Origin: CAINVV01 sp037137375
GTDB taxonomy: Bacteria; Bacteroidota; Bacteroidia; Bacteroidales; Prolixibacteraceae
Length of the DNA stretch: 64,000 nt
Assembly (NCBI GenBank): GCA_037137375.1
Contig: JBAXKJ010000014.1
Coordinates: 1-64,000, forward strand
Reading direction: 5' to 3'
How positions within the stretch are numbered: position 1 is the first letter of the stretch; every line of letters starts with the position of its first letter. Below the pieces are notes generated by a model. It was not told the origin of the DNA. It saw only the letters and a program-made list of their open reading frames with translations, and ran no database searches. This document shows positions 33,408-41,712 of this stretch, piece by piece. The translations under genes were made by a program, and so were the position numbers.

Positions 33408-33950
33408 TTATTTAAGTATTGAAAACAACTTTTCAATAAAATCATCAAATCTCACCAGAATTTCACCCTTAAAATTTTCATCATTCAAATGCGTTTTCAT
33501 AAAAGCATCCGCATCTTCTTTATGATCATCCGGTAATACAAGTCCAATTGGAAATGCCTGACATAGAACACATTTATCTTTTAACAGACTCTCAACTTCT
33601 TTAAAAACCAGACCATGTCCGAATTTTTCATCTTTTTTATCGTAAGTACTGCCGCAGCAGGTTACAAAAATTAATTTATTAATTTGCTCAAAGTACTTTT
33701 TGATAAAACTCTTCAAAGGAGGGATTAGCTTACCCATCCAAATTGGTCCGCATAAAATAATTTCGTCGTATTCAGATAGTTTGTTTTTAAGAGGCTTAAT
33801 ACCCAAATGTATGTTCATAATAAACAGAAGAAAAATATTAAGTCTCGGTCTTATTTCCTCTAGATCAGTACTTAATGTTTTGGCTATTCTTTCTGCTAAA
33901 TATTTGTTACTCCCTTTTCTTGAATAATATACTACAATCGTTTTTTTCAT
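33408..33950 (-). CDS. flavodoxin-domain protein
   Basis: 180 aa. The N-terminal strand-loop VVYYSRKGSNKYLAERIA is a flavodoxin FMN phosphate loop (normally T/SxTGNT; here SRKGSNK), CGPIWMGKLIPPLKSFI is the second flavin loop and VTCCGSTYDKK the third. Probably an FMN electron carrier or NADPH-dependent reductase subunit in the cytosol. It lies 33 bp downstream of a CrtI-like oxidoreductase with which it is likely co-transcribed. Confidence 0.78.
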   Translation of the reverse strand: MKKTIVVYYSRKGSNKYLAERIAKTLSTDLEEIRPRLNIFLLFIMNIHLGIKPLKNKLSEYDEIILCGPIWMGKLIPPLKSFIKKYFEQINKLIFVTCCGSTYDKKDEKFGHGLVFKEVESLLKDKCVLCQAFPIGLVLPDDHKEDADAFMKTHLNDENFKGEILVRFDDFIEKLFSILK

Positions 33951-33983
33951 TTTAACTCCATTATTTTAGTTTTCAAATGTTAA

Positions 33984-35471
33984 TTATTTGTCTGAAATAA
34001 ACTTTTGCTTTTCCTTTTTACAAATTAATTGAACAGCCCATTTACCGGTTTGAGCCGATGGAGGAAGTCCTCCTCCCGGAAACAACCATTGACCGGCCAT
34101 ATAAAAATTCTTGAGCTTTGGCAACTGCATTTTCAGTGATTTCATCATGTTGTCCTTCGAAGGCATAAAACCTTCGTAAGCTCCGTCTTTTACTCCCGTG
34201 TACTTGACGTCAGTTTTTGGGGTGGCCACATCTATTACCTCAATATATTCCGAAATATCAGGGTATATTTTTTCAAGACAACTTGTTGCTTCATCTTTTA
34301 TCTTTTTCTTTTCGGCTTTATACTCTTTATCATCCATCTTTTCCCAAATCGTCCAGGGACTGTCATACCTCAAAACAATGGTAGTTTTTCCTTCCGGTGC
34401 CATGGTTGAGTCGTAGGAATAGTTCATTACCGAAAACCCGTTATCCAGTTTTGTTGAACCAATTCTCAATTCTTTTGAAATTTTGATGATGATCGGGGAT
34501 TCAGAAGGAATAAACTTGTTCACACCAAATGAAACCTGCACGATAGGTGTAAAAAGTTCCCAGTTTTTGTAAGCGAAATCTATTTCTTTTGAGATATACT
34601 TAGCATCCAGCATTTTGAAAATGGTCGAATATCCATCGGCAGCACTGATCACAAAATCAGCCTGGATAGTGGAACCATCTGTCAGAAATACTCCTTTTGC
34701 AACATTATTTTCAACGATGATTTTCTCCGCTTTTTTGTTATACGATAATTTTCCGCCCAGTTTTTCGTACTTTTCCACCATTCGTTGTGCCATAGGGTAA
34801 GAACCTCCTTTGATGTAACCGGCATTTTTCTGATTGAACCAGCCCAACATGAAAATAAATGCTAAAGCCGAGAAATCACTGTTGCCATACAATGAAAAGA
34901 AAATTGATTTTATCCTTTCGCTTTTAAAATTCAATTTATCAAAATACTCTTGGCAGGACAGCCTTCCGAATTTTCGTACAACATTCATGACTGGCAGCAT
35001 TTTGGGTAAAATTCTGATATAATCCAGCGGACTTCGTAATTCGGGAGCTAAAGCAAATGGTTCGAGCGAGGCGCTTTTCCGCATATCGGCGCACATCTTT
35101 TGGATAGCTGTTTTATCTTCAGGAGCCATTTCAATAAGGTATCTTTCCCAACGGTCGATATTGGAATAAATGATAAATTCATTTCCTTCTTCGTCCAAAA
35201 TTCGCGAATGAATTTCGTGATCGATAATAATGGTTTCATTGTTAATCACGTTTGTTTCTTTCCAAATTTCATGGAATGCTCCTTTGGAGGTTCCTACCAA
35301 CCAGTGCAGACAATAATCAAAACGATAACCTTTGCGGTCCCATGCAGTACATTGTCCACCTGCAACATTATGCATTTCAATAATTTCCGTTTCAAAACCA
35401 TTCATGGCAGAATATATTCCTGCTGATAATCCGGCAATGCCGCCTCCGATAATTACTACTTTTTTACTCAT
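33984..35471 (-). CDS. CrtI / phytoene desaturase-like FAD oxidoreductase
   Basis: 495 aa. N-terminal FAD motif VVIIGGGIAGLSAGIYSAMNG and MHNVAGGQCTAWDRKGY (the GG.C.T.....Y loop of the family), and the C-terminal PGGGLPPSAQTGKWAVQLI FAD motif. These fit the NAD(P)/FAD-dependent oxidoreductases related to phytoene desaturases and retinol saturases. No crtB or other carotenoid gene is nearby, so carotenoid desaturation is doubtful; a polyprenoid or lipid substrate is equally possible. It is grouped with flavodoxin and nitroreductase genes in a redox cluster of lower GC content. Confidence 0.8.
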   Translation of the reverse strand: MSKKVVIIGGGIAGLSAGIYSAMNGFETEIIEMHNVAGGQCTAWDRKGYRFDYCLHWLVGTSKGAFHEIWKETNVINNETIIIDHEIHSRILDEEGNEFIIYSNIDRWERYLIEMAPEDKTAIQKMCADMRKSASLEPFALAPELRSPLDYIRILPKMLPVMNVVRKFGRLSCQEYFDKLNFKSERIKSIFFSLYGNSDFSALAFIFMLGWFNQKNAGYIKGGSYPMAQRMVEKYEKLGGKLSYNKKAEKIIVENNVAKGVFLTDGSTIQADFVISAADGYSTIFKMLDAKYISKEIDFAYKNWELFTPIVQVSFGVNKFIPSESPIIIKISKELRIGSTKLDNGFSVMNYSYDSTMAPEGKTTIVLRYDSPWTIWEKMDDKEYKAEKKKIKDEATSCLEKIYPDISEYIEVIDVATPKTDVKYTGVKDGAYEGFMPSKDNMMKSLKMQLPKLKNFYMAGQWLFPGGGLPPSAQTGKWAVQLICKKEKQKFISDK

Positions 35472-35643
35472 AACAATCTAATTGAAAAGTACATTCTTTA
35501 GTATTTCTGATAGCATTTTCATAAATATTATAATCTATGAAATGGTTATTTTGTCCTTTAAAATAGCAAAAATTCAGTATGAATTCATTTAGTAAAATTT
35601 TTAGAAACATGAAAACTTTAAAACAATATCAGTCTATTTTTTG

Positions 35644-36489
35644 CTATTTATATCTTCCATTCCATTGAATCCTTATTTGTTTTCCGGTAACTTTGTTTCC
35701 GAATCTGACTGCCGGAAATCCTAAAGCGATTGTGCCGAATATTTTTTCATCACGCGTTAAGCAGATAGATTTCTTAAACTGTTTGTTTCCATTTAAAATC
35801 ATTTGATTACCCACCAAATTTCGACACGCAATACCTTTTGTTTGGGCATATAAATCTATATTATATAAAGCATATTGAGCACTTTCCAATGTTAGAGGTA
35901 TTCTCTTGTCTCCTATAATCAAAATTATTGCTGCAGGTTTTGTCTTGAAGCCGCTGTTTCTCTTTTGTACATTTTCAAGTTTTGGTTTTGCTTTAAGGTA
36001 TTCAAATTCTCTTTCAGGTGCAAGAACCTTTATTAGCTTTGGAATAATCCCTGGTTTGTAAAACCAACTGTAAATATTTAATGAAAATGCACGAATCAAA
36101 GCATCTATCTGGCTAATTATATTTTCATCGTCGATGATAATTGTCCTGAGATTGAAATTATGTGTCGGAGCATAAATGGCCATATTTGCAATCTCTTCCA
36201 ATACCGGTTTGTCAATCTTTTGAGATGAAAAGTCCCTAATGGTTCGTCTTTGCATCAGAAGTTCCCTGAATTGCCGCGAGTCTGGATATAACGATTGATC
36301 AAACAATTCAGGTTTTACATGATTCCAGGTGATTGCTTGATTCGGGCAAATCGCAATACATTGGGTGCACGTACTACAAAACTTGTAGTCAACTCTCAAA
36401 ACATCATCATCTAGTCTTAAGCATGACTCGTGACAGATTTTAATACATAATCCACAGGCATTGCAGTTATCTGAATCTATCTGTATCAT
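35644..36489 (-). CDS. ferredoxin-nitroreductase fusion
   Basis: 281 aa. Residues 1-55 hold two [4Fe-4S] motifs (CNACGLCIKICHESC and CSTCTQCIAICPNQAI). Residues about 78-281 form a nitroreductase FMN domain starting RRTIRDFSSQKIDKPVLEEIANMA and including YALYNIDLYAQTKGIACRNLVG. Such fusions pass electrons from a donor through the clusters to FMN; substrates of the family vary widely. It stands upstream of the CrtI-like and flavodoxin genes on the same strand with a 172-bp gap holding nothing recognisable. Confidence 0.85.
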   Translation of the reverse strand: MIQIDSDNCNACGLCIKICHESCLRLDDDVLRVDYKFCSTCTQCIAICPNQAITWNHVKPELFDQSLYPDSRQFRELLMQRRTIRDFSSQKIDKPVLEEIANMAIYAPTHNFNLRTIIIDDENIISQIDALIRAFSLNIYSWFYKPGIIPKLIKVLAPEREFEYLKAKPKLENVQKRNSGFKTKPAAIILIIGDKRIPLTLESAQYALYNIDLYAQTKGIACRNLVGNQMILNGNKQFKKSICLTRDEKIFGTIALGFPAVRFGNKVTGKQIRIQWNGRYK

Positions 36490-36523
36490 GATTGCTGTTG
36501 TTGATCATTTGTGTTTTTCACAA

Positions 36524-37370
36524 TCATTTTATCTGATATTCTTTTTGTATAAATATCAACAAATTCGTAGCTTCTTTATGAACATTTTCCAGCCAACTGA
36601 TCAACCCTATCATGCCTCTGTTCCAGAGTTGAAGGTGCGCATATGCTTGATTCAGGGATTTCTTTCCCTGTTCAGTCAAAGGCACAGGGATATTCTGATT
36701 TTTCTCAAGGTTGATAAAATCGAAAAGCTCGCTGATATTAGTCACATCGAGAATTGCATTATACATGAGATCTGATTGTGTGTTATATTTTTTCAAAGTT
36801 TGTTCGTAGTCCATAATTCTGTCGGAAACAGCTTTATTCCTTAACAGTCTTAATTCACCACTGCTTTTTAGTTGCTGGATGGTGCGGTCATTGGAAACAA
36901 AAACTTCAATTCCCATGTATTTGGTCCATAACCTGTAGGCTTCATTGGAGTCATCAACTATTCTGGGAGACGATAACAGTATCATTACACTGTCCATCCC
37001 TGATTTGATTTTTTTTTAGTTGCAACTTTGTTTTACTTGAGTGGAGGGTGTCTGATTTAAGATCTTCCACTATCGAGTGTATAAATTCCTTTTCACGTCT
37101 GTGTTCCTGTAACTGTTCACGCCAATTTTCCGCGATGAATCCGCAGAATACTGCAAAAAAAAGCATTAAGAATTCAAAAAAATAATGCCAGATTTTTTTG
37201 CCTGGTGCATGATGCAGATGATGGGCATGAGTTTCCATTGTTTCATTTTCTTGTTTTGAATTAATAGAATCGGCCTGAGCAAGAGATTTATTTACCTCAG
37301 GCATTTTTTCTGATTCGCCATTGGTTTGTTTCCCGGAAGCACTGTCAACAGGATCAACGTTTTTTGCCAT
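36524..37370 (-). pseudogene. conserved membrane-anchored protein, frameshifted at an A9 run
   Basis: One gene read in two frames. The first part (37370 to 36954) has a charged leader, then HAPGKKIWHYFFEFLMLFF with one membrane span (about 60-80 of that part), then a long helix RREKEFIHSIVEDLKSDTL. The second part (to 36524) is helical, with SNDRTIQQLKSSGELRLLRN. In the Bacteroidota family I recall, these are a single protein of about 280 aa. The break coincides with nine T on the plus strand at 37010-37018: with eight, reading would run on as QLKKIKSGMDSVMILL. Function unknown. It may be a sequencing artefact, a true mutation or a slippage-dependent gene. The start could be ATG 37238 instead. 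Confidence 0.65.
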
Positions 37371-37487
37371 TTCTTCTAATCGTTAGTTTGACAAATAACA
37401 ATTTTTTCTTCGCGTGACGCACAATGCTTGTGCTTGAATGAGTTGAAGCTGAGTTTGTTTGGATAAAGTTAATAATTCTTTATTAGT

Positions 37488-39293
37488 TCAAAATTTTTCG
37501 GTTTCCTTTCCGGTATATAATCTTTCCAGCATGGTTAAATCACTAATTTCCTTGGAGAGCAGTTCAATGGTAGTTTTGGGAATATCGAAGATGTCAAGTA
37601 AAATCATCCCGTCTACGCAATCGTTGAATTTAGGATCGATGTTGAAGGCAATTATTTTGGCATTCAATTCCAGGTATTTTTTTAGAAGTACAGGTAGCCC
37701 ATTATTATTCCTGTCAACATCGCCGATAAACTTATCCAGTGAACTAAGCTGAGAGGTTAAGTGTTTCATGGCTTCATTCAAATGGATGTCGTTGGTTTTG
37801 ACTTTGAACCGTTTGCGTGGCCTAACCAGGGCTGCCTTATCATAATCACAGCAATTGGCCATGATATAGCTAATAATCAGCTCTTTTGAAATTTGAGAAT
37901 AGGTATTGCTGATACTAACAGGTCCTATAAGATAGCGGTATTCTGGATTTTTTAGCAAAAAGTAGAGGATACCTTTCCAGAGCAGGAATAGCGGGAGGGG
38001 TTTTCTCTGGTATTCGCTGACAACAAAAGAACGTCCCAATTCAACCGATTGCTGCAGGATGCCCTGGAAGCCCTTTCTCATTTTGAAGAGACTATGGGTA
38101 TAAAATCCACGAACACCATACTGTTCAAGGATTTCAGCGCCCAAACCGATCCTGTAACCACCTGCAATTTTCTTCGACTCAGTATCCCATATGATCAACT
38201 GATGATAATAAAGATCGAATTCGTCAATATCAGTAGAACGATTGGTACCCTCGCCAACTTCCCTAAAAGTAATCTCCCTTAATCGTCCCAATTCACTCAG
38301 AATTATCGGAATCGATATGGAAGGGGCGCAATACACCTCATAACTTTTCATTCTGAAAAGCAATCCCTCTTTTTTGAGCCAGGCGAACTCTTTCTCAATC
38401 AAGATTTGGGGCTGTGGCTGAATTATCTCATCTGGTCGTGGCTTGCTTTTCAGCGAATAATCAAAAAAATGTTTCACTTCAGTTCCTGAATCCAAACAAT
38501 AGGTCTTGGATCTCAGGTAACGTCCAAACTGGTGGATATCGGTAAAATTGTTCTGCTCCCTTACTGATATCGGATTTCCGATCCTGACCCTGATGGTCTT
38601 GTCTCTTTTGTTGAATACTTCAGAAGGCAACTTGGCTGTTCTCAGTGAAGGATGAATCTTTCCCAGCAGATGAAAAAGCGGACTGTTTGTCCCATGAAAA
38701 TAGACAGGAACTATCGGTACCCTGCTCTTTTTAATAAAGCGAATAGCAGATAAAAGCCATTCACGATCGGTAATCAGCGATGAGGCATAATTGGTCGATA
38801 CTTCACCAGCAGGAAAAAGGCTCAGTACTCCTCCATTTTGGAGATGGTCGATGGCTGTCTTCAGCCCTGCAATACTCGACCCTGCCTCGGGCATATTTTC
38901 AAAAGGGTTTACCGCGAGAACAAATTCTGAAATGGGTTTCACCTTTTTAAGCAGGAAATTGGCAATCACTTTATGATCAGACCTCACGAGGGAAAGCAAT
39001 TTGACCAGCAGTAATCCGTCAATTCCTCCGAAAGGATGATTTGAGACAGTAATAAAACTGCCGGTAGCGGGAAGCTTTTTCAAATCATTTTCATCAAATT
39101 CAAGCGTAATGTTGAGATATTTGATAATGGCATCTATCGATTCAATCCCTTGTTTTTGGCCCACATTTTCATATAAGTCATTAATCTTATGAAAACTCAG
39201 CAGGTGCATTAAAATTTTGGCGAAATATTCTCCTCCAAAATATTGAATAAACGGGCTTGCTTTAACTAAATCTCCTGGTTTGACCAATTGCAT
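37488..39293 (-). CDS. two-domain acyltransferase (OlsF-like aminolipid synthase)
   Basis: 601 aa. N-terminal half (about 60-260) is a PlsC/OlsA-type O-acyltransferase with VSNHPFGGIDGLLL (the NHPxGxxDG form of the acyltransferase His-Asp motif) and SLFPAGEVS. The C-terminal half (about 330-500) is an OlsB/GNAT-like N-acyltransferase with REITFREVGEGTNRS, DEFDLYYHQLI and GGYRIGLGAEIL. This order matches the bifunctional OlsF enzymes that make ornithine lipids; glycine lipids are an alternative in Bacteroidota. Such phosphorus-free lipids replace phospholipids when phosphate is scarce, and the promoter carries four 11-bp-spaced Pho-box repeats. Membrane associated through its acyltransferase domain. 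Confidence 0.8.
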   Translation of the reverse strand: MQLVKPGDLVKASPFIQYFGGEYFAKILMHLLSFHKINDLYENVGQKQGIESIDAIIKYLNITLEFDENDLKKLPATGSFITVSNHPFGGIDGLLLVKLLSLVRSDHKVIANFLLKKVKPISEFVLAVNPFENMPEAGSSIAGLKTAIDHLQNGGVLSLFPAGEVSTNYASSLITDREWLLSAIRFIKKSRVPIVPVYFHGTNSPLFHLLGKIHPSLRTAKLPSEVFNKRDKTIRVRIGNPISVREQNNFTDIHQFGRYLRSKTYCLDSGTEVKHFFDYSLKSKPRPDEIIQPQPQILIEKEFAWLKKEGLLFRMKSYEVYCAPSISIPIILSELGRLREITFREVGEGTNRSTDIDEFDLYYHQLIIWDTESKKIAGGYRIGLGAEILEQYGVRGFYTHSLFKMRKGFQGILQQSVELGRSFVVSEYQRKPLPLFLLWKGILYFLLKNPEYRYLIGPVSISNTYSQISKELIISYIMANCCDYDKAALVRPRKRFKVKTNDIHLNEAMKHLTSQLSSLDKFIGDVDRNNNGLPVLLKKYLELNAKIIAFNIDPKFNDCVDGMILLDIFDIPKTTIELLSKEISDLTMLERLYTGKETEKF

Positions 39294-39379
39294 GTAAAAA
39301 TTCCTCTACGTATAATCCATTATAAAAGGGAAATCGCTATTGGACCAATGCGAACTAAAATAGCTTTTCCCAATTAACA

Positions 39380-39435
39380 CAAGTTTAAATTATTTTGTTA
39401 CATCCGGTTTAAATTTCAGTTACAATCCTGTTAAA
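39380..39435 (-). promoter_or_regulatory. Pho-box promoter of the OlsF-like gene
   Basis: Plus-strand GTTACA 39397, TTTAAA 39408, GTTACA 39419 and GTTAAA 39430 lie in exact 11-bp register. Minus-strand TAAACTTG (39387-39380), one mismatch from TAnnTTTG, lies nine bp downstream. The expected leader is about 80 nt. Confidence 0.75.
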
Positions 39436-39479
39436 CGTGTTAGAAAAGGATTGTTCTCGGTTCAATAAAAAATAATTTT

Positions 39480-39508
39480 CCTAAATGACAGTAATTATGT
39501 CATTTAGG
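39480..39508 (-). terminator. hairpin closing the phosphatase gene run
   Basis: Perfect 11-bp inverted repeat (39480-39490 and 39498-39508, 7-nt loop) between the stop at 39568 and the OlsF-like promoter; in the minus direction it is followed by an A/T-rich tail, only weakly U-rich. Confidence 0.65.
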
Positions 39509-39567
39509 AAAGTATTATTCTAATAGTTATAGCTACAATTTATCAACAAGACACCAAATATTAATGG

Positions 39568-40512
39568 CTATTTCTTCAGGATGTACTTGTACACATTTTC
39601 CCCTTTGTGGTTGACGAAGAAAAAGGTGAAGCTTTCTGGTGTTACTGAACAAACCGTGAAACCTGGATCTGGGTTGCAAAAGATTGTGCCATCAGTTTTA
39701 TTGACTTTTCTGGATTCTGACGCGGAGGAGTTTACAATATAATTCACGGTTTTACCAGCAGGCTTAATATGCTGAAAATTGTGGATGTGACCACAGATAT
39801 AAAAATCTGCCTTACGGTTCTCGAGTATAACCCCGACTCTTTTTTGCATATCGGTGCGCTCAGCTTCTTCTTTCTGAGTATCAGCATATACTGGATGATG
39901 TCCAATTACAATTTTCCAGTGGTCTTTGTTGGAAACCAGTGTTGAATCCAACCATTTCAATTCTTTATCAATATCCTGTTTCCCGGCGTCAGAGTAACTC
40001 TTTTCTGTACGGTATTTGTCTATCAGCGGGGCAGTATCGATGAATACAAAAAGACATTTGTTCCCCTTTGTATCCAGGGTTTTTTCGATCGTATAATATC
40101 TTGCAGGCGCTTTCCAGCGATGCGATAACTTTGAATAATCCATGATTGCCTGTACACTTCCATGGTATTCATGATTGCCCGAAACGACATACCAGGGGAT
40201 ATTCATCAATGAAGCAGCAGTGTAAATATTCTCAAATTTATCTTTCCATTCACTGTCATCCGTGCTTTTTACACCGTCATCATGAATCGGGTCGCCGGCG
40301 ACTGCAATGAAACTGATCTTATTAAAGTCTGCCTCTTTACCTAAAAGTACTCCAATGTTTTTTTGTTCGGAGACACCCTTTCTTCCCATATCACTGGCAA
40401 CCACAAAATTGAGTGCACTTTCGGGTAGCTTTACAGGATTGACTAGTGACTGGGCATTTAAAAAATTGAACGATAAAAGTAATATCGATAAAATTCCGAA
40501 GATTTGTTTCAT
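39568..40512 (-). CDS. secreted TRAP-like metallophosphoesterase (second copy)
   Basis: 314 aa with signal peptide (ends FNFLNAQ). Calcineurin-like dinuclear metal motifs in order: VASDMGRKG, VAGDPIHDDGV, VSGNHEYHG, VIGHHPVYAD and ICGHIHNFQHI. The layout (WYVVSGNHEYHGSVQAIMDYS) is that of tartrate-resistant purple acid phosphatases. At the position of the metal-binding Tyr of the GDNFYF motif it has His (GDPIH), as does its neighbour. Paralogue of the next gene upstream (41657-40671) by tandem duplication. Likely periplasmic release of Pi from phosphomonoesters. Confidence 0.85.
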   Translation of the reverse strand: MKQIFGILSILLLSFNFLNAQSLVNPVKLPESALNFVVASDMGRKGVSEQKNIGVLLGKEADFNKISFIAVAGDPIHDDGVKSTDDSEWKDKFENIYTAASLMNIPWYVVSGNHEYHGSVQAIMDYSKLSHRWKAPARYYTIEKTLDTKGNKCLFVFIDTAPLIDKYRTEKSYSDAGKQDIDKELKWLDSTLVSNKDHWKIVIGHHPVYADTQKEEAERTDMQKRVGVILENRKADFYICGHIHNFQHIKPAGKTVNYIVNSSASESRKVNKTDGTIFCNPDPGFTVCSVTPESFTFFFVNHKGENVYKYILKK

Positions 40513-40670
40513 AAACTTTAATTTACTGTGTGTTAATAAAGGAAAAGAGGCTATCTCAAAAACGACAGATTATTGAAATACGGCCAAAGTGCCAATAAGC
40601 GTACTGATTCAAATTAATATTGTAAGTATTGATTCTTATGAGTCTATCGTTTTTGGTTAAAGATTAAAAT

Positions 40671-41657
40671 TTATTTCATCTTGGCAAAATCATAGATTGA
40701 ATTCCCTTTGAAATCAATCAACCAAAAGTGAAATTCATTGTCTGTAACAGCGCAGGCCATAAAACCTTCTCTCGGACTGCAGAACAAGGTCCCTATACCT
40801 CCTTTGTCGTCGACCGGCCGGGCTATTCCCGCCGAGGTGTTAATGACATATTCCATTTTGGTATCCTCATGATGGATATGCTGGAAGGTATGGCAGTGTC
40901 CGCTGAAATAAAAATCAACCTTATGTTTCTTCAAAATAGGATCAACTTTTTTAATCATTTCTTCATCGCTCTGGTATTCTTTTTTGGCCAATGAGTTATT
41001 GGAATATATTTGATGATGACCCACCACGATGGTCCAGGTTTCTTTATTGACCGTAAGAACACTATCTATCCAGTGCAGCTGACGATTCGGATCCTGGAGG
41101 GCCAGTTCCGGGAATCTCTCAGGATCAATTGGACGACTGGCATTACGCTGCAGGGGTGTGGTATCGATATAGAGAATTCTCAAACTTGATTTCTCACTTA
41201 TTCTGTGAACCTGAGTATAGTAATTCGTTAAGGTTTTCCATCGGCGACTTATCTTGGAGTAGTCAAATATTGCCTTTGTACTGCCGTCATGTTCATGATT
41301 TCCCAATGCGATGTACCAGGGACACATTAAATCGGGATGTGCATAAATTGATTCAAAATTGCTGATCCACAATGGATCGCTGACACTCTCAACGCCTTTA
41401 AAGTGAAAAATGTCGCCTGTTGATAGAATAAATTTTGGGTTTACCATACCTGCAAGGTCCCCAATTCTTTCTGCCACTACTTTTTGCTGATCGAATCCAT
41501 TTCGACCCGGGTCACTTACAATAAAAAAGCTTAGGCCTTTCCCTTTTGGCCAAACGGTGCTTACAGCATCTGCATATCGGCTATCTTGTGCACTTATTGA
41601 GAATCCATTAAACAGACCCAGTAATAAGGCTAAAACGAATAGGTATTTGTTTCTCAT
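40671..41657 (-). CDS. secreted TRAP-like metallophosphoesterase (first copy)
   Basis: 328 aa with signal peptide (ends GFSISAQ). Motifs: FIVSDPGRNGF, LSTGDIFHFKGV, ALGNHEHDG, VVGHHQIYSNN and FSGHCHTFQHI give all expected metal ligands except the Tyr of GDNFYF, which is His. The DPLWISNFESIYAHPDL segment is characteristic of the acid phosphatase group. It lies downstream of the beta-helix lipoprotein B gene, across a perfect stem-loop, and upstream of its paralogue by 158 bp, in which no strong promoter is seen. Confidence 0.87.
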   Translation of the reverse strand: MRNKYLFVLALLLGLFNGFSISAQDSRYADAVSTVWPKGKGLSFFIVSDPGRNGFDQQKVVAERIGDLAGMVNPKFILSTGDIFHFKGVESVSDPLWISNFESIYAHPDLMCPWYIALGNHEHDGSTKAIFDYSKISRRWKTLTNYYTQVHRISEKSSLRILYIDTTPLQRNASRPIDPERFPELALQDPNRQLHWIDSVLTVNKETWTIVVGHHQIYSNNSLAKKEYQSDEEMIKKVDPILKKHKVDFYFSGHCHTFQHIHHEDTKMEYVINTSAGIARPVDDKGGIGTLFCSPREGFMACAVTDNEFHFWLIDFKGNSIYDFAKMK

Positions 41658-41671
41658 TGATATTGATATTA

Positions 41672-41703
41672 ACTGAAATGAGTCCCAACGGACTCATTTC
41701 AGT
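41672..41703. other. perfect intercistronic stem-loop
   Basis: 14-bp inverted repeat (41672-41685 and 41690-41703) with a 4-nt loop, between beta-helix lipoprotein B and the first TRAP-like gene. No U-run follows on the minus strand, so it is more likely an mRNA stability or partial attenuation element than a full terminator. Confidence 0.7.
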
Positions 41704-41712
41704 TGTTTATAA

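Noticed and set aside
40610..40616. Minus-strand TAATTTG before the second TRAP-like phosphatase as a Pho promoter
   Set aside because: The upstream sequence has no hexamers in 11-bp register.
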